Below are positions 1 to 6,648 of a stretch of 6,733 nt of DNA, in pieces. The notes under the pieces were generated by a model. It ran no database searches. It was not told where the DNA came from and was given only the letters and a program-made list of their open reading frames with translations. The translations under genes and the position numbers were made by a program. Within the stretch, counting starts at the first letter, position 1. Every line of letters begins with the position of its first letter. The DNA is from a bacterium. GTDB lineage: Bacteria > Electryoneota > RPQS01. Location: assembly GCA_018814465.1 (NCBI GenBank), contig JAHIZR010000078.1, positions 1-6,733 on the forward strand, in the 5' to 3' direction.

Positions 1-1778
1 GTCACCGAGTTGTAGATATCCACATAGTTCTGCACATGTTCAGGAACCCGTTCGGGATGAGGCTGCTGCGCGTTGTCAGCCGGTTCCACATCGTTCCAGG
101 GCAGTTTGCAAAGTCCCATCAGTCCGAACCAGGTGCGGAACATGGGGAAATAGTGCAATGCTTCAGCCTTGGCTTCAAAGGTCGGAATCTGCTTATTGAC
201 CATGTCCATGAAAATCAGCCATGCTTCGTCGTGCTGCGCGCCCTTGTTCGCCAAACCGTAGCCGCCCTGCATAGCCAGCGATTCCTTGGTCATGTATTCG
301 GAATACTCCAGCCCCTTGCATTCCATGCCGATGTCGTTGATGAATTTGGGATCAGCGCCGTATTCTTCGATGAATAGCTTCTTCAAGCGGCGGATTCCCA
401 AACCAACCGTCTTGCCGAAGCCTTCGCCGCGCGCCATCTGGTGCAGAATCTCCATCGATTCTTCGCTTCGACCCGGCGACAAATCCAGCCCGCCCGTGAT
501 TTCCTTGTTGATGATCCCGTTCTCATAGCATTCCATCACAAACGCCATCGTGGTGCCGAACGAAATCGTATCAATGCCATAGGTGTCGCAGTAAAAGTTC
601 GCTTCCACCACAAAGTTCGGATCGAAGGTGCCCATGTTGGAGCCGAAAGCGCCAATCGTTTCATATTCCGGTCCGTCCACCGAAACTTTGTCGCCCTTGT
701 AGGGGCCGGTCCGCAGCGTATAAGCATCCACCGCTTTCGCGCAGGCCATCGTACAGCCGTACCAGCAGCCGTCGGGAACGCCCTGTGTGAACATCTCACG
801 CCAGACGTGAGATGAAATCCGCCCCGCCAGCTTATGTGAACCCCAGCGATAGTTATGCGTCGGCAGCAGATCGTAGTCGTTCATAATCTCCACGAGATGC
901 GCCGTTCCCACATGCCGCATATCGCACTGCTTATCGTCTTCTTCGTAGAGTTCACGGTGGAGTTTGATGCCGACCTGCTTGATCGCATCCAGATCCGCGA
1001 CCTTGTTGTTGTCCGCGCCGATACTGGAGAATTTGCAGACGACCGCCTTGATCTTCTTCTTACGGAAGACCGAACCGATGCCACCGCGTCCGGCTTGCTT
1101 GAGACGGGGAACTTGGCGGCGGCGATCATAGAATGAGAAATTCAGGCAGCCCAGCAGCGTATGATCCGCCGCCCGTCCGGCGGAAACAGAACAGATGGAT
1201 TTCTTGTCCTTCTCGTTCTTGGAAAAGATTTCCACCATCTGCTCTGCGACCAAATGGCTGTCGATATCCTCTTCGGGCGCTTCCATAAACTGAATCTTGC
1301 CTTCATCGCCATTGATGTAAACGATGATCTCCTTTTCCGAGATCCCCGTTATCTCCAGCGCGTCGAATCCTGAGAACTTCAGATAGGGTCCGAAATAGCC
1401 GCCGACATTGCTGTCAATGGGAATCCCCGTGGTGGGCGAGAGGCTCATCACGATGGATTTGCCGCAGCCCGAATACTGCGTGATGCCGCCCATCGGTCCC
1501 GCTGAAATCACAATCGCATTCTCCGGAGAATCCCATTTCGTATTCGGATTTACCGAGTCCCACAGCATCTTCAGCCCGAAGCCGCGTCCGCCGATGAAAT
1601 AGTCCTTCATCTGCTGATCCACCGGCTTAATCTGCATCGTGTGATTACTCACATTCAGATGCAGCGTCCGCCCTGCGTATCCGCGATAAAGCGGACTTAA
1701 TTCATAATTGAATTCGGCAATGAGTTTGTGCGCCGCTTTAATCTTCTCGGCGTCAAAGGGGTTTTGATAGACGTTCAT
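1..1778 (-). CDS. Tungsten-dependent aldehyde:ferredoxin oxidoreductase, AorB-like (C-terminus cut by window edge)
   Basis: Cytoplasmic enzyme oxidising aldehydes to carboxylic acids and passing the electrons to ferredoxin; the family uses a tungsto-bispterin cofactor and one [4Fe-4S] cluster. The frame is open from ATG at 1778 to the edge, giving 592 residues. After about 26 extra N-terminal residues comes the family opening YRGYAGRTLHLNV, then FIGGRGFGLKMLW and SNVGGYFGPYLKF. Cluster ligands are C338, C342 and C346 (DGCWYGCTMAC) plus C557 (GLCKLPWND). GPEYET (369-374), the pterin motif DTYGID (398-403) and a probable active-site His516 (KGAQH) follow. The CxxxCxxxC spacing, TKESLAMQGGYG and FRTWFGL recall, from memory, the AorB group of Aromatoleum type rather than archaeal AOR or BamB. 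The start overlaps the ferredoxin stop by 4 bases (ATGA), with GGGAG 5 nt upstream, implying translational coupling. The last ligand is present, so only the C-terminal tail is missing. The physiological aldehyde cannot be read from sequence. Confidence 0.95.
   Translation of the reverse strand, partial: MNVYQNPFDAEKIKAAHKLIAEFNYELSPLYRGYAGRTLHLNVSNHTMQIKPVDQQMKDYFIGGRGFGLKMLWDSVNPNTKWDSPENAIVISAGPMGGITQYSGCGKSIVMSLSPTTGIPIDSNVGGYFGPYLKFSGFDALEITGISEKEIIVYINGDEGKIQFMEAPEEDIDSHLVAEQMVEIFSKNEKDKKSICSVSAGRAADHTLLGCLNFSFYDRRRQVPRLKQAGRGGIGSVFRKKKIKAVVCKFSSIGADNNKVADLDAIKQVGIKLHRELYEEDDKQCDMRHVGTAHLVEIMNDYDLLPTHNYRWGSHKLAGRISSHVWREMFTQGVPDGCWYGCTMACAKAVDAYTLRTGPYKGDKVSVDGPEYETIGAFGSNMGTFDPNFVVEANFYCDTYGIDTISFGTTMAFVMECYENGIINKEITGGLDLSPGRSEESMEILHQMARGEGFGKTVGLGIRRLKKLFIEEYGADPKFINDIGMECKGLEYSEYMTKESLAMQGGYGLANKGAQHDEAWLIFMDMVNKQIPTFEAKAEALHYFPMFRTWFGLMGLCKLPWNDVEPADNAQQPHPERVPEHVQNYVDIYNSV
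792..814. repeat. Perfect 9-bp inverted repeat inside the oxidoreductase gene
   Basis: CATCTCACG (792-800) and CGTGAGATG (806-814) are exact inverted arms around the 5-nt spacer CCAGA. In the minus-strand mRNA this would form a hairpin 25 bases ahead of the codon for the first cluster ligand, C338. It is fully within coding sequence (…SSHVWREM…), so it may be accidental. Confidence 0.6.
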
Positions 1779-2197
1779 AGATGCTCCCTGTAAAAAACCC
1801 GTTCCACCGGTTCCGGCAAGTCTTCAATCGACAAGGCGCCGCTCGGACAGCTTTCCACACACTGCGCGCAGGAGATGCACTTGAAGGGGATTTCCTCTCC
1901 CACGGCGACAAACATCGACTGCGTCGGACAGAATCCTACGCAGGACATGCAGCCCGTGCAGTCTTTCTCCCGCAGCCTTACGATTCCTTTCTTGTCCCGG
2001 TACAATGCTTCCGTGGGGCAAACCAGAATACATTCGCCGCACTGATTGCAAACATTCAGACTGTGACCATCGGGCCGCAGCATCAACTGGATTCGAGACT
2101 TCTCTTTATTTGCCTCTTTGAACCAGTATTCGGAGCATACGGTTTCACAGACTCCGGAAGCCGTACACTTCTCTTCGTTAACCACTAATACTTTCAT
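1775..2197 (-). CDS. Polyferredoxin subunit of aldehyde oxidoreductase (AorA-like, 4Fe-4S)
   Basis: A 140-residue cytoplasmic electron-transfer protein, the likely acceptor for the oxidoreductase encoded immediately downstream. It carries three complete CxxCxxCxxxCP motifs: C50/53/56/60, C80/83/86/90 and C107/110/113/117. A fourth, N-terminal motif is C11-S14-C17-C21 (CTASGVCETVC), where the usual second Cys is Ser. The layout is two bacterial ferredoxin folds in a row, so up to four clusters, as in AorA- and HycB-like subunits. Pairing by the usual ferredoxin rule would put S14 in a cluster with C11, C17 and C60. It starts at ATG with GAAGG 3 nt upstream, is first in the operon, and overlaps the oxidoreductase start by 4 bases. 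The AorA resemblance rests on layout and context. A flavin subunit (AorC) is not in the window and could lie beyond the left edge. Confidence 0.93.
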   Translation of the reverse strand: MKVLVVNEEKCTASGVCETVCSEYWFKEANKEKSRIQLMLRPDGHSLNVCNQCGECILVCPTEALYRDKKGIVRLREKDCTGCMSCVGFCPTQSMFVAVGEEIPFKCISCAQCVESCPSGALSIEDLPEPVERVFYREHL

Positions 2198-2245
2198 TGG
2201 CCTTCACCGAAGTTAGATTCAATAAACCAATTTAGCCAGTTAAGA

Positions 2246-2274
2246 AATATACAATAATTAGCCCCGAGAGTCAA
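2246..2274 (-). promoter_or_regulatory. Sigma-70-like promoter of the ferredoxin-oxidoreductase operon
   Basis: On the minus strand TTGACT (2274-2269, -35) and TATATT (2251-2246, -10) are separated by exactly 17 bp. Each matches consensus at five of six positions. Transcription would start near 2240, leaving a leader of about 42 nt before the ferredoxin ATG. The stretch sits in a 251-bp AT-rich intergenic region. Between this promoter and the terminator near 2400 I see no further gene or clear element. Assignment is by pattern only. Confidence 0.72.
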
Positions 2275-2396
2275 CCCGGATTAGCTCTATTAATTGCTTA
2301 AATAACATACTATTAGGAATGTTCTGGAGTCTGCAATAAGCTTCCCATGAGACATCCTGTAAGATTTACTGCACTTCGAACTGTTTTTCTCCCAAG

Positions 2397-2426
2397 AAAA
2401 AGGCGAATCTGCAAGGAGATTCGCCT
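2397..2426 (-). terminator. Rho-independent terminator after the tandem secreted-protein genes
   Basis: A perfect 10-bp stem (AGGCGAATCT at 2401-2410 pairing with AGATTCGCCT at 2417-2426) encloses a 6-nt loop. Read on the minus strand it is followed by TTTTTCTT, the expected U-tract. It begins 22 nt past the stop codon at 2449. No T-run follows on the plus strand, so it should act only on minus-strand transcripts. It separates these genes from the aldehyde operon. Confidence 0.9.
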
Positions 2427-2448
2427 GTAAAATTCGATGAAAACCGCG

Positions 2449-3345
2449 CTATCTGACAACCACTACCTGATATCTGACTTGTTCATAGAGCGAGACGACG
2501 CCGAGGTCCGTGAAGTTCATTGACGTTGTGTTTTGCAGGAGTTGCGAATTCACCGGCAATACATTCGGATTGGTGCTGCGATAAATCTCGAAATACGTGT
2601 ACGGTGACGTAAAACTCCAACTCAGTTGTATATCATTTCCGGCAAGTGTAATGATCAGATTTTCCACGGGCGGTGTCACAGGATCAAATAAATCAATATC
2701 GATATCCGTAGGAGTTGTCGTTGGCGTAACCACGAAAGGCGTCGGAGTCGTCCCGCCATAAATTCCATAGGGCTCATCGGTATCCGGCTCCAAATTACCA
2801 TTCATATCCAGAAAAGCGTCCGCATAGAATGTCCCCTGCGTGGTCGTCAATCCCGTATAAACTCCGTTGCCGGTATCATTCTGAAAAATCAGTCCGCCGC
2901 CCACCGGATTGCCGCTGAAACCGGGATTTGTAAAAACCCGCACGAAACTGGCTCCATGCAAAGAGCCTCCATAACTCAACAGTCCGTAGAAATTCCCACC
3001 GTCCGCAGTCGCCAGCGAGATGTTGATGCCGCTGACATTTCCATTCAGAACAACTATATCGGGAAAATCGCCACCCCACCAGCCGACGGATTCTCCGGCA
3101 TCAATTTCGCCGTTCAGATTCGCGTCCGCGAAAGCCGCCACAATGTAATTGCCTGCCGGAACATTTGTAATCGAGTATGTATTCAAAAACGGAATTACAA
3201 TCCCGACGTAAAAAGTATCCAGTTCAACCGGAACCGCCGCCGCAATCTTCACGCCGCTCCCGCCAGTCACTGATCCCGAAATTGTATACGCCTGAGTCGC
3301 AAACGGAAGTAGGCACAGTAATCCTAAAACAATCCACTTCTTCAT
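2449..3345 (-). CDS. Secreted protein with two calcium-loop beta modules and a C-terminal FN3-like domain
   Basis: A 298-residue exported protein of unknown function. The signal peptide MKKWIVLGLLCLLPFATQA probably cleaves after residue 19. Two related beta-rich modules follow (about 20-110 and 117-221), each with an EF-hand-like loop: DANLNGEIDAGE at 74-85, an almost ideal loop, and DMNGNLEPDTDE at 180-191. The C-terminal part (about 225-298) has the FN3-type pattern IQLSWSF...YFEIYRSTNPN and ends in VRYQVVVVR; there is no T9SS sorting domain. I chose ATG 3345 over the GTG one codon upstream because AGGAG (3358-3354) lies 8 nt before it. It is 42 bp downstream of a paralogue with no terminator between, so the two are probably co-transcribed; a terminator follows the stop. 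How it is retained or exported beyond the periplasm is not evident. Confidence 0.88.
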   Translation of the reverse strand: MKKWIVLGLLCLLPFATQAYTISGSVTGGSGVKIAAAVPVELDTFYVGIVIPFLNTYSITNVPAGNYIVAAFADANLNGEIDAGESVGWWGGDFPDIVVLNGNVSGINISLATADGGNFYGLLSYGGSLHGASFVRVFTNPGFSGNPVGGGLIFQNDTGNGVYTGLTTTQGTFYADAFLDMNGNLEPDTDEPYGIYGGTTPTPFVVTPTTTPTDIDIDLFDPVTPPVENLIITLAGNDIQLSWSFTSPYTYFEIYRSTNPNVLPVNSQLLQNTTSMNFTDLGVVSLYEQVRYQVVVVR

Positions 3346-3353
3346 CACATGTG

Positions 3354-3358
3354 CTCCT
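3354..3358 (-). promoter_or_regulatory. Ribosome binding site deciding the ATG at 3345
   Basis: AGGAG on the minus strand lies 8 nt before ATG 3345 and 5 nt before the in-frame GTG at 3348. The spacing and the better start codon favour ATG. An out-of-frame ATG at 3350 is closed at once by TGA. Confidence 0.7.
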
Positions 3359-3387
3359 GATCTTGCATAATAGTTATCATTCAGTAA

Positions 3388-4359
3388 TTATCTTATCAAG
3401 GCTACCCGCTGCTGTGAACGCATGCCGTTCACGACCAGCTCGATAAAGTAGATTCCGGAAGAGTAACCCTGAGCACTGAATTTCACTTGATGAGCCCCGG
3501 AAGCCATGCGCCCGCTGTCGATCTGCCCGATTTCGCGACCCAGCAGGTCATAAACCAATAACCGCACATCCGCGTCAGTCCCAAGGACAAAAGGAATCGT
3601 CGTCTCCGAGTTGAACGGATTCGGATAGGGTGTGCCGAGCATGAAGCCCTCCGGCAAGGCTCCGATGCGAGGCTGCTCAACTGCAACATCAGCGTCCGCT
3701 AAACGAATATTGATTGCGTCCGGCATATTCGGCAATTCTACTTCGAAAGATTGCGGTGTGGCCCCGCCATAGACTCCCAACGGCTCATCCGCCTCATATT
3801 GCAGATTACCGTTTAAGTCCATAAAAGCCAAGGCATAAAAGGTCGCCTGAGTATCGGTAATCGCCGTATAACTCCCATTTCCTGTGTTGTTCATCAGAAA
3901 ACCCGCCCCCGAGGGAGTTCCGGTGAACTCCGGATTATCATAAGCCACGATTAAGGTCGTGCCTGTGCTCTCCCCCGAATAGGTGATTTCTCCACTGAAT
4001 CCACCTTGACTGATAGCAGAGAGTTCGATATCTATCCCCGCCAAATCCTGATCCACAGGCAGAGGGGCGGGAAGCGTGCCTCCATAAAAACCAAAAGGTT
4101 CTCCTAAGTCCGGGATTAAATTAGTGTTTACGTCTTGATAAGCCGCAAAAAAATAGCTGCCGGAATCCAGATTTGAAACTGTATATGTGTTAAAAATTGG
4201 GATTGCCACTGCGGCGTAGAATGTGTCCAGAGAGGTCGGCACGGCAAAAACCCACCGCAACTGAAAACCCTCGCCCCCAAGGATGGTCCCTGTGACTTGA
4301 TACGGCCTTGCGGTTAATGGCAGGCTAAACAATAAGAAAATACAAAACCAGCGGCTCAT
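3388..4359 (-). CDS. Secreted protein with two calcium-loop beta modules and a T9SS C-terminal sorting domain
   Basis: A 323-residue exported protein of unknown function, paralogous to the gene 42 bp downstream. The signal peptide MSRWFCIFLLFSLPLTA is followed by two beta modules with EF-hand-like loops: DVNTNLIPDLGE at 76-87 and DLNGNLQYEADE at 181-192. Motifs shared with the paralogue include LDTFY, FNTY, NTGNG and a DEPxGxYGG signature. From about residue 238 comes a type A T9SS sorting domain: YPNPFN at 245-250, then VYDLLGREI, SSGIYFIELV and the terminal VALIR. This domain normally directs export across the outer membrane and is often removed at the cell surface. A GTG lies seven codons upstream in frame, but AAGGAG (4374-4369) sits 9 nt before ATG 4359 and overlaps that upstream extension, so ATG is the better start. 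Adhesion or a surface scaffold role is possible but unproven. Confidence 0.9.
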   Translation of the reverse strand: MSRWFCIFLLFSLPLTARPYQVTGTILGGEGFQLRWVFAVPTSLDTFYAAVAIPIFNTYTVSNLDSGSYFFAAYQDVNTNLIPDLGEPFGFYGGTLPAPLPVDQDLAGIDIELSAISQGGFSGEITYSGESTGTTLIVAYDNPEFTGTPSGAGFLMNNTGNGSYTAITDTQATFYALAFMDLNGNLQYEADEPLGVYGGATPQSFEVELPNMPDAINIRLADADVAVEQPRIGALPEGFMLGTPYPNPFNSETTIPFVLGTDADVRLLVYDLLGREIGQIDSGRMASGAHQVKFSAQGYSSGIYFIELVVNGMRSQQRVALIR

Positions 4360-4368
4360 AATGGTGGA

Positions 4369-4374
4369 CTCCTT
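4369..4374 (-). promoter_or_regulatory. Ribosome binding site deciding the ATG at 4359
   Basis: AAGGAG on the minus strand is 9 nt before ATG 4359. It lies inside the longer reading frame that would start at GTG 4380, so the GTG start would need another site, and none is seen. The shorter product also begins directly with a proper signal peptide. Confidence 0.75.
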
Positions 4375-4425
4375 CGTCACAATAGATTGATATTAATTTA
4401 CTCAACAACCTTCAGCATTACAAGG

Positions 4426-4454
4426 TTTATACCAATACTTTTAAGATACAACAA
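4426..4454 (-). promoter_or_regulatory. Candidate extended -10 promoter for the tandem secreted-protein genes
   Basis: On the minus strand TATAAA (4431-4426) is preceded directly by TGG, an extended -10 arrangement. A weak -35, TTGTTG (4454-4449), lies 17 bp upstream. The start would fall near 4420, giving a leader of about 60 nt before ATG 4359. The weak -35 makes this less certain than the other two promoters in the window. From here to 4572 I see only AT-rich sequence without a clear element. Confidence 0.5.
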
Positions 4455-4572
4455 AAGTGAACCCACACCCTCACTCTTCTCATGCTTGAACATATGAATA
4501 AATTGCGCATGTATTTCTCAGTTTTGTTCATCTAAGTGACTCCAAGAATTGCATTTATCTGAAACCAAACTC

Positions 4573-4588
4573 TTGAGTTAGCGCTCAA
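4573..4588. repeat. Inverted repeat over the -35 box, possible operator
   Basis: TTGAG and CTCAA are 5-bp inverted arms with a 6-bp centre (TTAGCG), lying over the -35 hexamer of the rightward promoter. The position suits a repressor site, but arms this short arise often by chance. Confidence 0.25.
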
Positions 4589-4601
4589 TTCGCCGTATAT
4601 T
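4573..4601 (+). promoter_or_regulatory. Sigma-70-like promoter of the 667-residue secreted protein
   Basis: TTGAGT (4573-4578) and TATATT (4596-4601) are separated by 17 bp, the same -10 hexamer and spacing as the aldehyde operon promoter. The transcript would start near 4608, leaving a leader of about 37 nt before the TTG start codon. It points away from the minus-strand promoter candidate about 120 bp to its left. Confidence 0.65.
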
Positions 4602-4607
4602 AAATTG

Positions 4608-4630
4608 CTAAGTAGGATTTCGCAACTTAG
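4608..4630 (+). repeat. Small inverted repeat in the leader of the 667-residue gene
   Basis: CTAAGT (4608-4613) and ACTTAG (4625-4630) could form a 6-bp hairpin with an 11-nt loop, ending 2 nt before the GGAG ribosome binding site. It might stabilise the 5' end or influence initiation. The stem is weak and AT-rich, so chance is a fair explanation. Confidence 0.25.
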
Positions 4631-4632
4631 AT

Positions 4633-4636
4633 GGAG
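4633..4636 (+). promoter_or_regulatory. Ribosome binding site supporting the TTG start at 4645
   Basis: GGAG is 8 nt before TTG 4645. No in-frame ATG lies near: the ATG at 4631 is in another frame. The TTG is the only start that keeps the whole signal peptide. Confidence 0.75.
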
Positions 4637-4644
4637 ACAGCACT

Positions 4645-6648
4645 TTGCAGAAACATCATATCCTTTTCACACTCCCCTTCTTCCTGCTCCTGGCCTCCTC
4701 TGCCTGCGCGCAGCCCGACTCCCTCTGGACTTCAACGGTTGTCGGTAACGGCAACACAATCCTAAATTGTGCGACGACCCTCCCCGACGGAGGTTTCGTG
4801 GTCGCAGGATATTCAGCCGGTCAGGAGAATAATTCAGACTTTTTCGTTGCTCGGCTCGCTTCCAACGGCAGTGTGATTTGGTCCGATAACTATGCCGTAA
4901 CTACTGCTTCAGAAGAAGTAAACGGTGTGGTTGTTGTCCGTGATACCATTTTCGCGGTCGGATACGGCCAAGGAGAACATACGGATCCCGGTGTCAGCAG
5001 TGTTTTTCTCTTTGCCCTTAATCTCAACGGAACTCTTCTCTGGAGCCGCACCTATGATCCAAGCGGCATGTCTAAAGCCCGTGATGTTACCCTCCTTAAT
5101 GACGGAAATCTGGGCGTGATCGGATACCGGCTGGGATCAGGAAATCGCTCTGATGCCTGGTTCTTGAAATGCACGCTTTGGGGAGACACTCTTTGGACCA
5201 AGACCTATGGCAATACGTCAACTGATATCGGACAGAGACTGAAGGAAATGCCGGATGGAAATATCCTGCTGTTTTGCAACACAAAGACCGGCGACTCGGA
5301 TCGCTACGATTTCTGGCCTCTTATCGTTGATCCAATCGGTGCTGTGATCTCCGAAACATCTTTCGGTACCGACTATGAAGAAGTCGGCTACGGAGTCTGG
5401 ATCGAAAACGATGGATCAATTTCTCTTGTGGGCAAACAAGTTACGCTCTCAGGAACGGCTGGCTATGCTGTGAGCTTGCCCGCCGAAGGAGAGGGGTGGG
5501 AACAAGTATACAGTGATGACGGCGACTTCGAAGAATTGCACGGCATTCTCTTCCGCGATTCGGGTACGCTCTGCGTCGGCCGTGTCGGAGCATCCTCCGC
5601 GCAAACCTATCCCTTTATGCTCGGCCTCGACCATCAAGGCAACCGCGTCTGGTCGTGGGAAATCGGTGAAACCGGCGGCGGAAACATTCTTAATGGAATT
5701 ATCTCCGTTCCCTCCGACGGCGGCGGTTTAGCCTATGGAGCCTATGCTGCCGGCGGTATTCTGCGCGGTTATGTTATGCGCATTGCTCCCCCCACAGGTG
5801 TTGCCGGGATTGTGACCGAACTTGACACGGGAAATCCGCTCGCGGGAGTCCGCATCAGCGCTTCCGGACAAAACCGATATACTTTTTCTGATCAGAACGG
5901 CGCTTTCGCGCTCGAACTTGCCGCCGGAACCTATGACCTGATGGCCTCCGGACCTTGCGTCGAAAGCGATACCCTATTCTCGATCGCCATTCCCGAAGAA
6001 GGTCAAACAACAGCCGATTTTGAGTTGGGCGTTCCCCACCTGGCCTCCGGTCAGTCGTCTGTCAATATGATTGCTTTTAATCATCTGCAGTCCAATGGCA
6101 TCTTTAGGCTGACGAATACCGGCAGCGGAACGATGGCATATCTGCTCAACGGACTCTGCATCAATCCGCCCGGCAATTGGATGTCGCTATCTTCTTATGC
6201 CGGGACCGTTCCGGCGGGCGAGACCGATGCTGTCACGGTGACCGTCACCCCTGACACGTCGGATAACGGCACGTTTGCTTATTACGGCATGCTGATTGTT
6301 ACCACGAATTCCTGCCCGGATACCGTGCGGACTATTCCCGTACTAATCTCTGTCATGGATACCGATGCGCCTTCTAACACTGTGCAGGAATTCGGCCTGT
6401 CTGCCGTCTACCCCAATCCCTTTAATAATGAAGCTTCCATCCGGTTCGGCCTTGAACAACCGGGCGTGGCAGCGTTGAAAATCTACGATATCACCGGCAG
6501 AGAAGTCGCCGTCGTGGCGGATGACATCTTTGCTGCCGGAGTTCATACGGTTTCCTTTTCTTTGCCGAATGCAGCCAGCGGTCTTTATCTTGTGCAGCTG
6601 CAATCGGACAAGCAAAGTGATATTCGAAAAGTCGCGTTGATTAAGTAA
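4645..6648 (+). CDS. Secreted multidomain protein: beta-propeller, carboxypeptidase-regulatory-like, Ig-like and T9SS sorting domains
   Basis: A 667-residue exported protein of unknown function. The signal peptide (1-22) ends in ACA before Q23. Residues 25-383 hold about seven repeats of near 50 residues with the pattern (P)DGG-FVVAGY, then D-FFVARL, then NGSVIWSDNY, so a seven-bladed beta-propeller is likely. Residues 385-465 match a carboxypeptidase-regulatory-like fold (GVAGIVTELDTGNPLAGVRI, then TFSDQNGAFALELAAGTYDL). Residues about 468-575 look like an Ig-type domain (FRLTNTGSGTMAY, VPAGETDAVTVTV). The last 85 residues are a type A T9SS sorting domain: YPNPFN at 589-594, KIYDITGREV, ASGLYLVQL and the terminal VALIK. 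The start is TTG, backed by GGAG 8 nt upstream. No catalytic motif is visible, so a surface-attached binding or scaffold role is the modest guess. It is transcribed divergently from the tandem pair; no convincing terminator follows, so the next gene may share the transcript. Confidence 0.9.
   Translation: MQKHHILFTLPFFLLLASSACAQPDSLWTSTVVGNGNTILNCATTLPDGGFVVAGYSAGQENNSDFFVARLASNGSVIWSDNYAVTTASEEVNGVVVVRDTIFAVGYGQGEHTDPGVSSVFLFALNLNGTLLWSRTYDPSGMSKARDVTLLNDGNLGVIGYRLGSGNRSDAWFLKCTLWGDTLWTKTYGNTSTDIGQRLKEMPDGNILLFCNTKTGDSDRYDFWPLIVDPIGAVISETSFGTDYEEVGYGVWIENDGSISLVGKQVTLSGTAGYAVSLPAEGEGWEQVYSDDGDFEELHGILFRDSGTLCVGRVGASSAQTYPFMLGLDHQGNRVWSWEIGETGGGNILNGIISVPSDGGGLAYGAYAAGGILRGYVMRIAPPTGVAGIVTELDTGNPLAGVRISASGQNRYTFSDQNGAFALELAAGTYDLMASGPCVESDTLFSIAIPEEGQTTADFELGVPHLASGQSSVNMIAFNHLQSNGIFRLTNTGSGTMAYLLNGLCINPPGNWMSLSSYAGTVPAGETDAVTVTVTPDTSDNGTFAYYGMLIVTTNSCPDTVRTIPVLISVMDTDAPSNTVQEFGLSAVYPNPFNNEASIRFGLEQPGVAALKIYDITGREVAVVADDIFAAGVHTVSFSLPNAASGLYLVQLQSDKQSDIRKVALIK

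Noticed and set aside
36..1602. Several plus-strand reading frames of 64-124 codons opposite the oxidoreductase
   Set aside because: They lie antisense to a convincing gene with all family motifs, overlap one another in different frames, and lack recognisable domains.
1781..2188. A 135-codon plus-strand frame opposite the ferredoxin
   Set aside because: It mirrors a gene with three full cluster motifs. The antisense frame shows no domain.
2384..2401. Inverted repeat TTTTTCT / AGAAAAA beside the terminator
   Set aside because: It overlaps the terminator's U-tract and is A/T only, so it is more simply part of that context than a separate element.
2956..3446. Plus-strand frames opposite the tandem secreted-protein genes
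   Set aside because: They overlap each other and run antisense to well-supported genes; no signal peptide or family pattern was seen.
4378..4380. GTG start for the 323-residue gene
   Set aside because: The best ribosome site lies downstream of it, positioned for ATG 4359, and the extra residues would precede the signal peptide.
4687..4710. Lipoprotein signal (LASSAC) in the 667-residue protein
   Set aside because: The residue three before Cys is Ser, not a typical lipobox aliphatic, and ACA followed by Gln is a good ordinary signal peptidase site.
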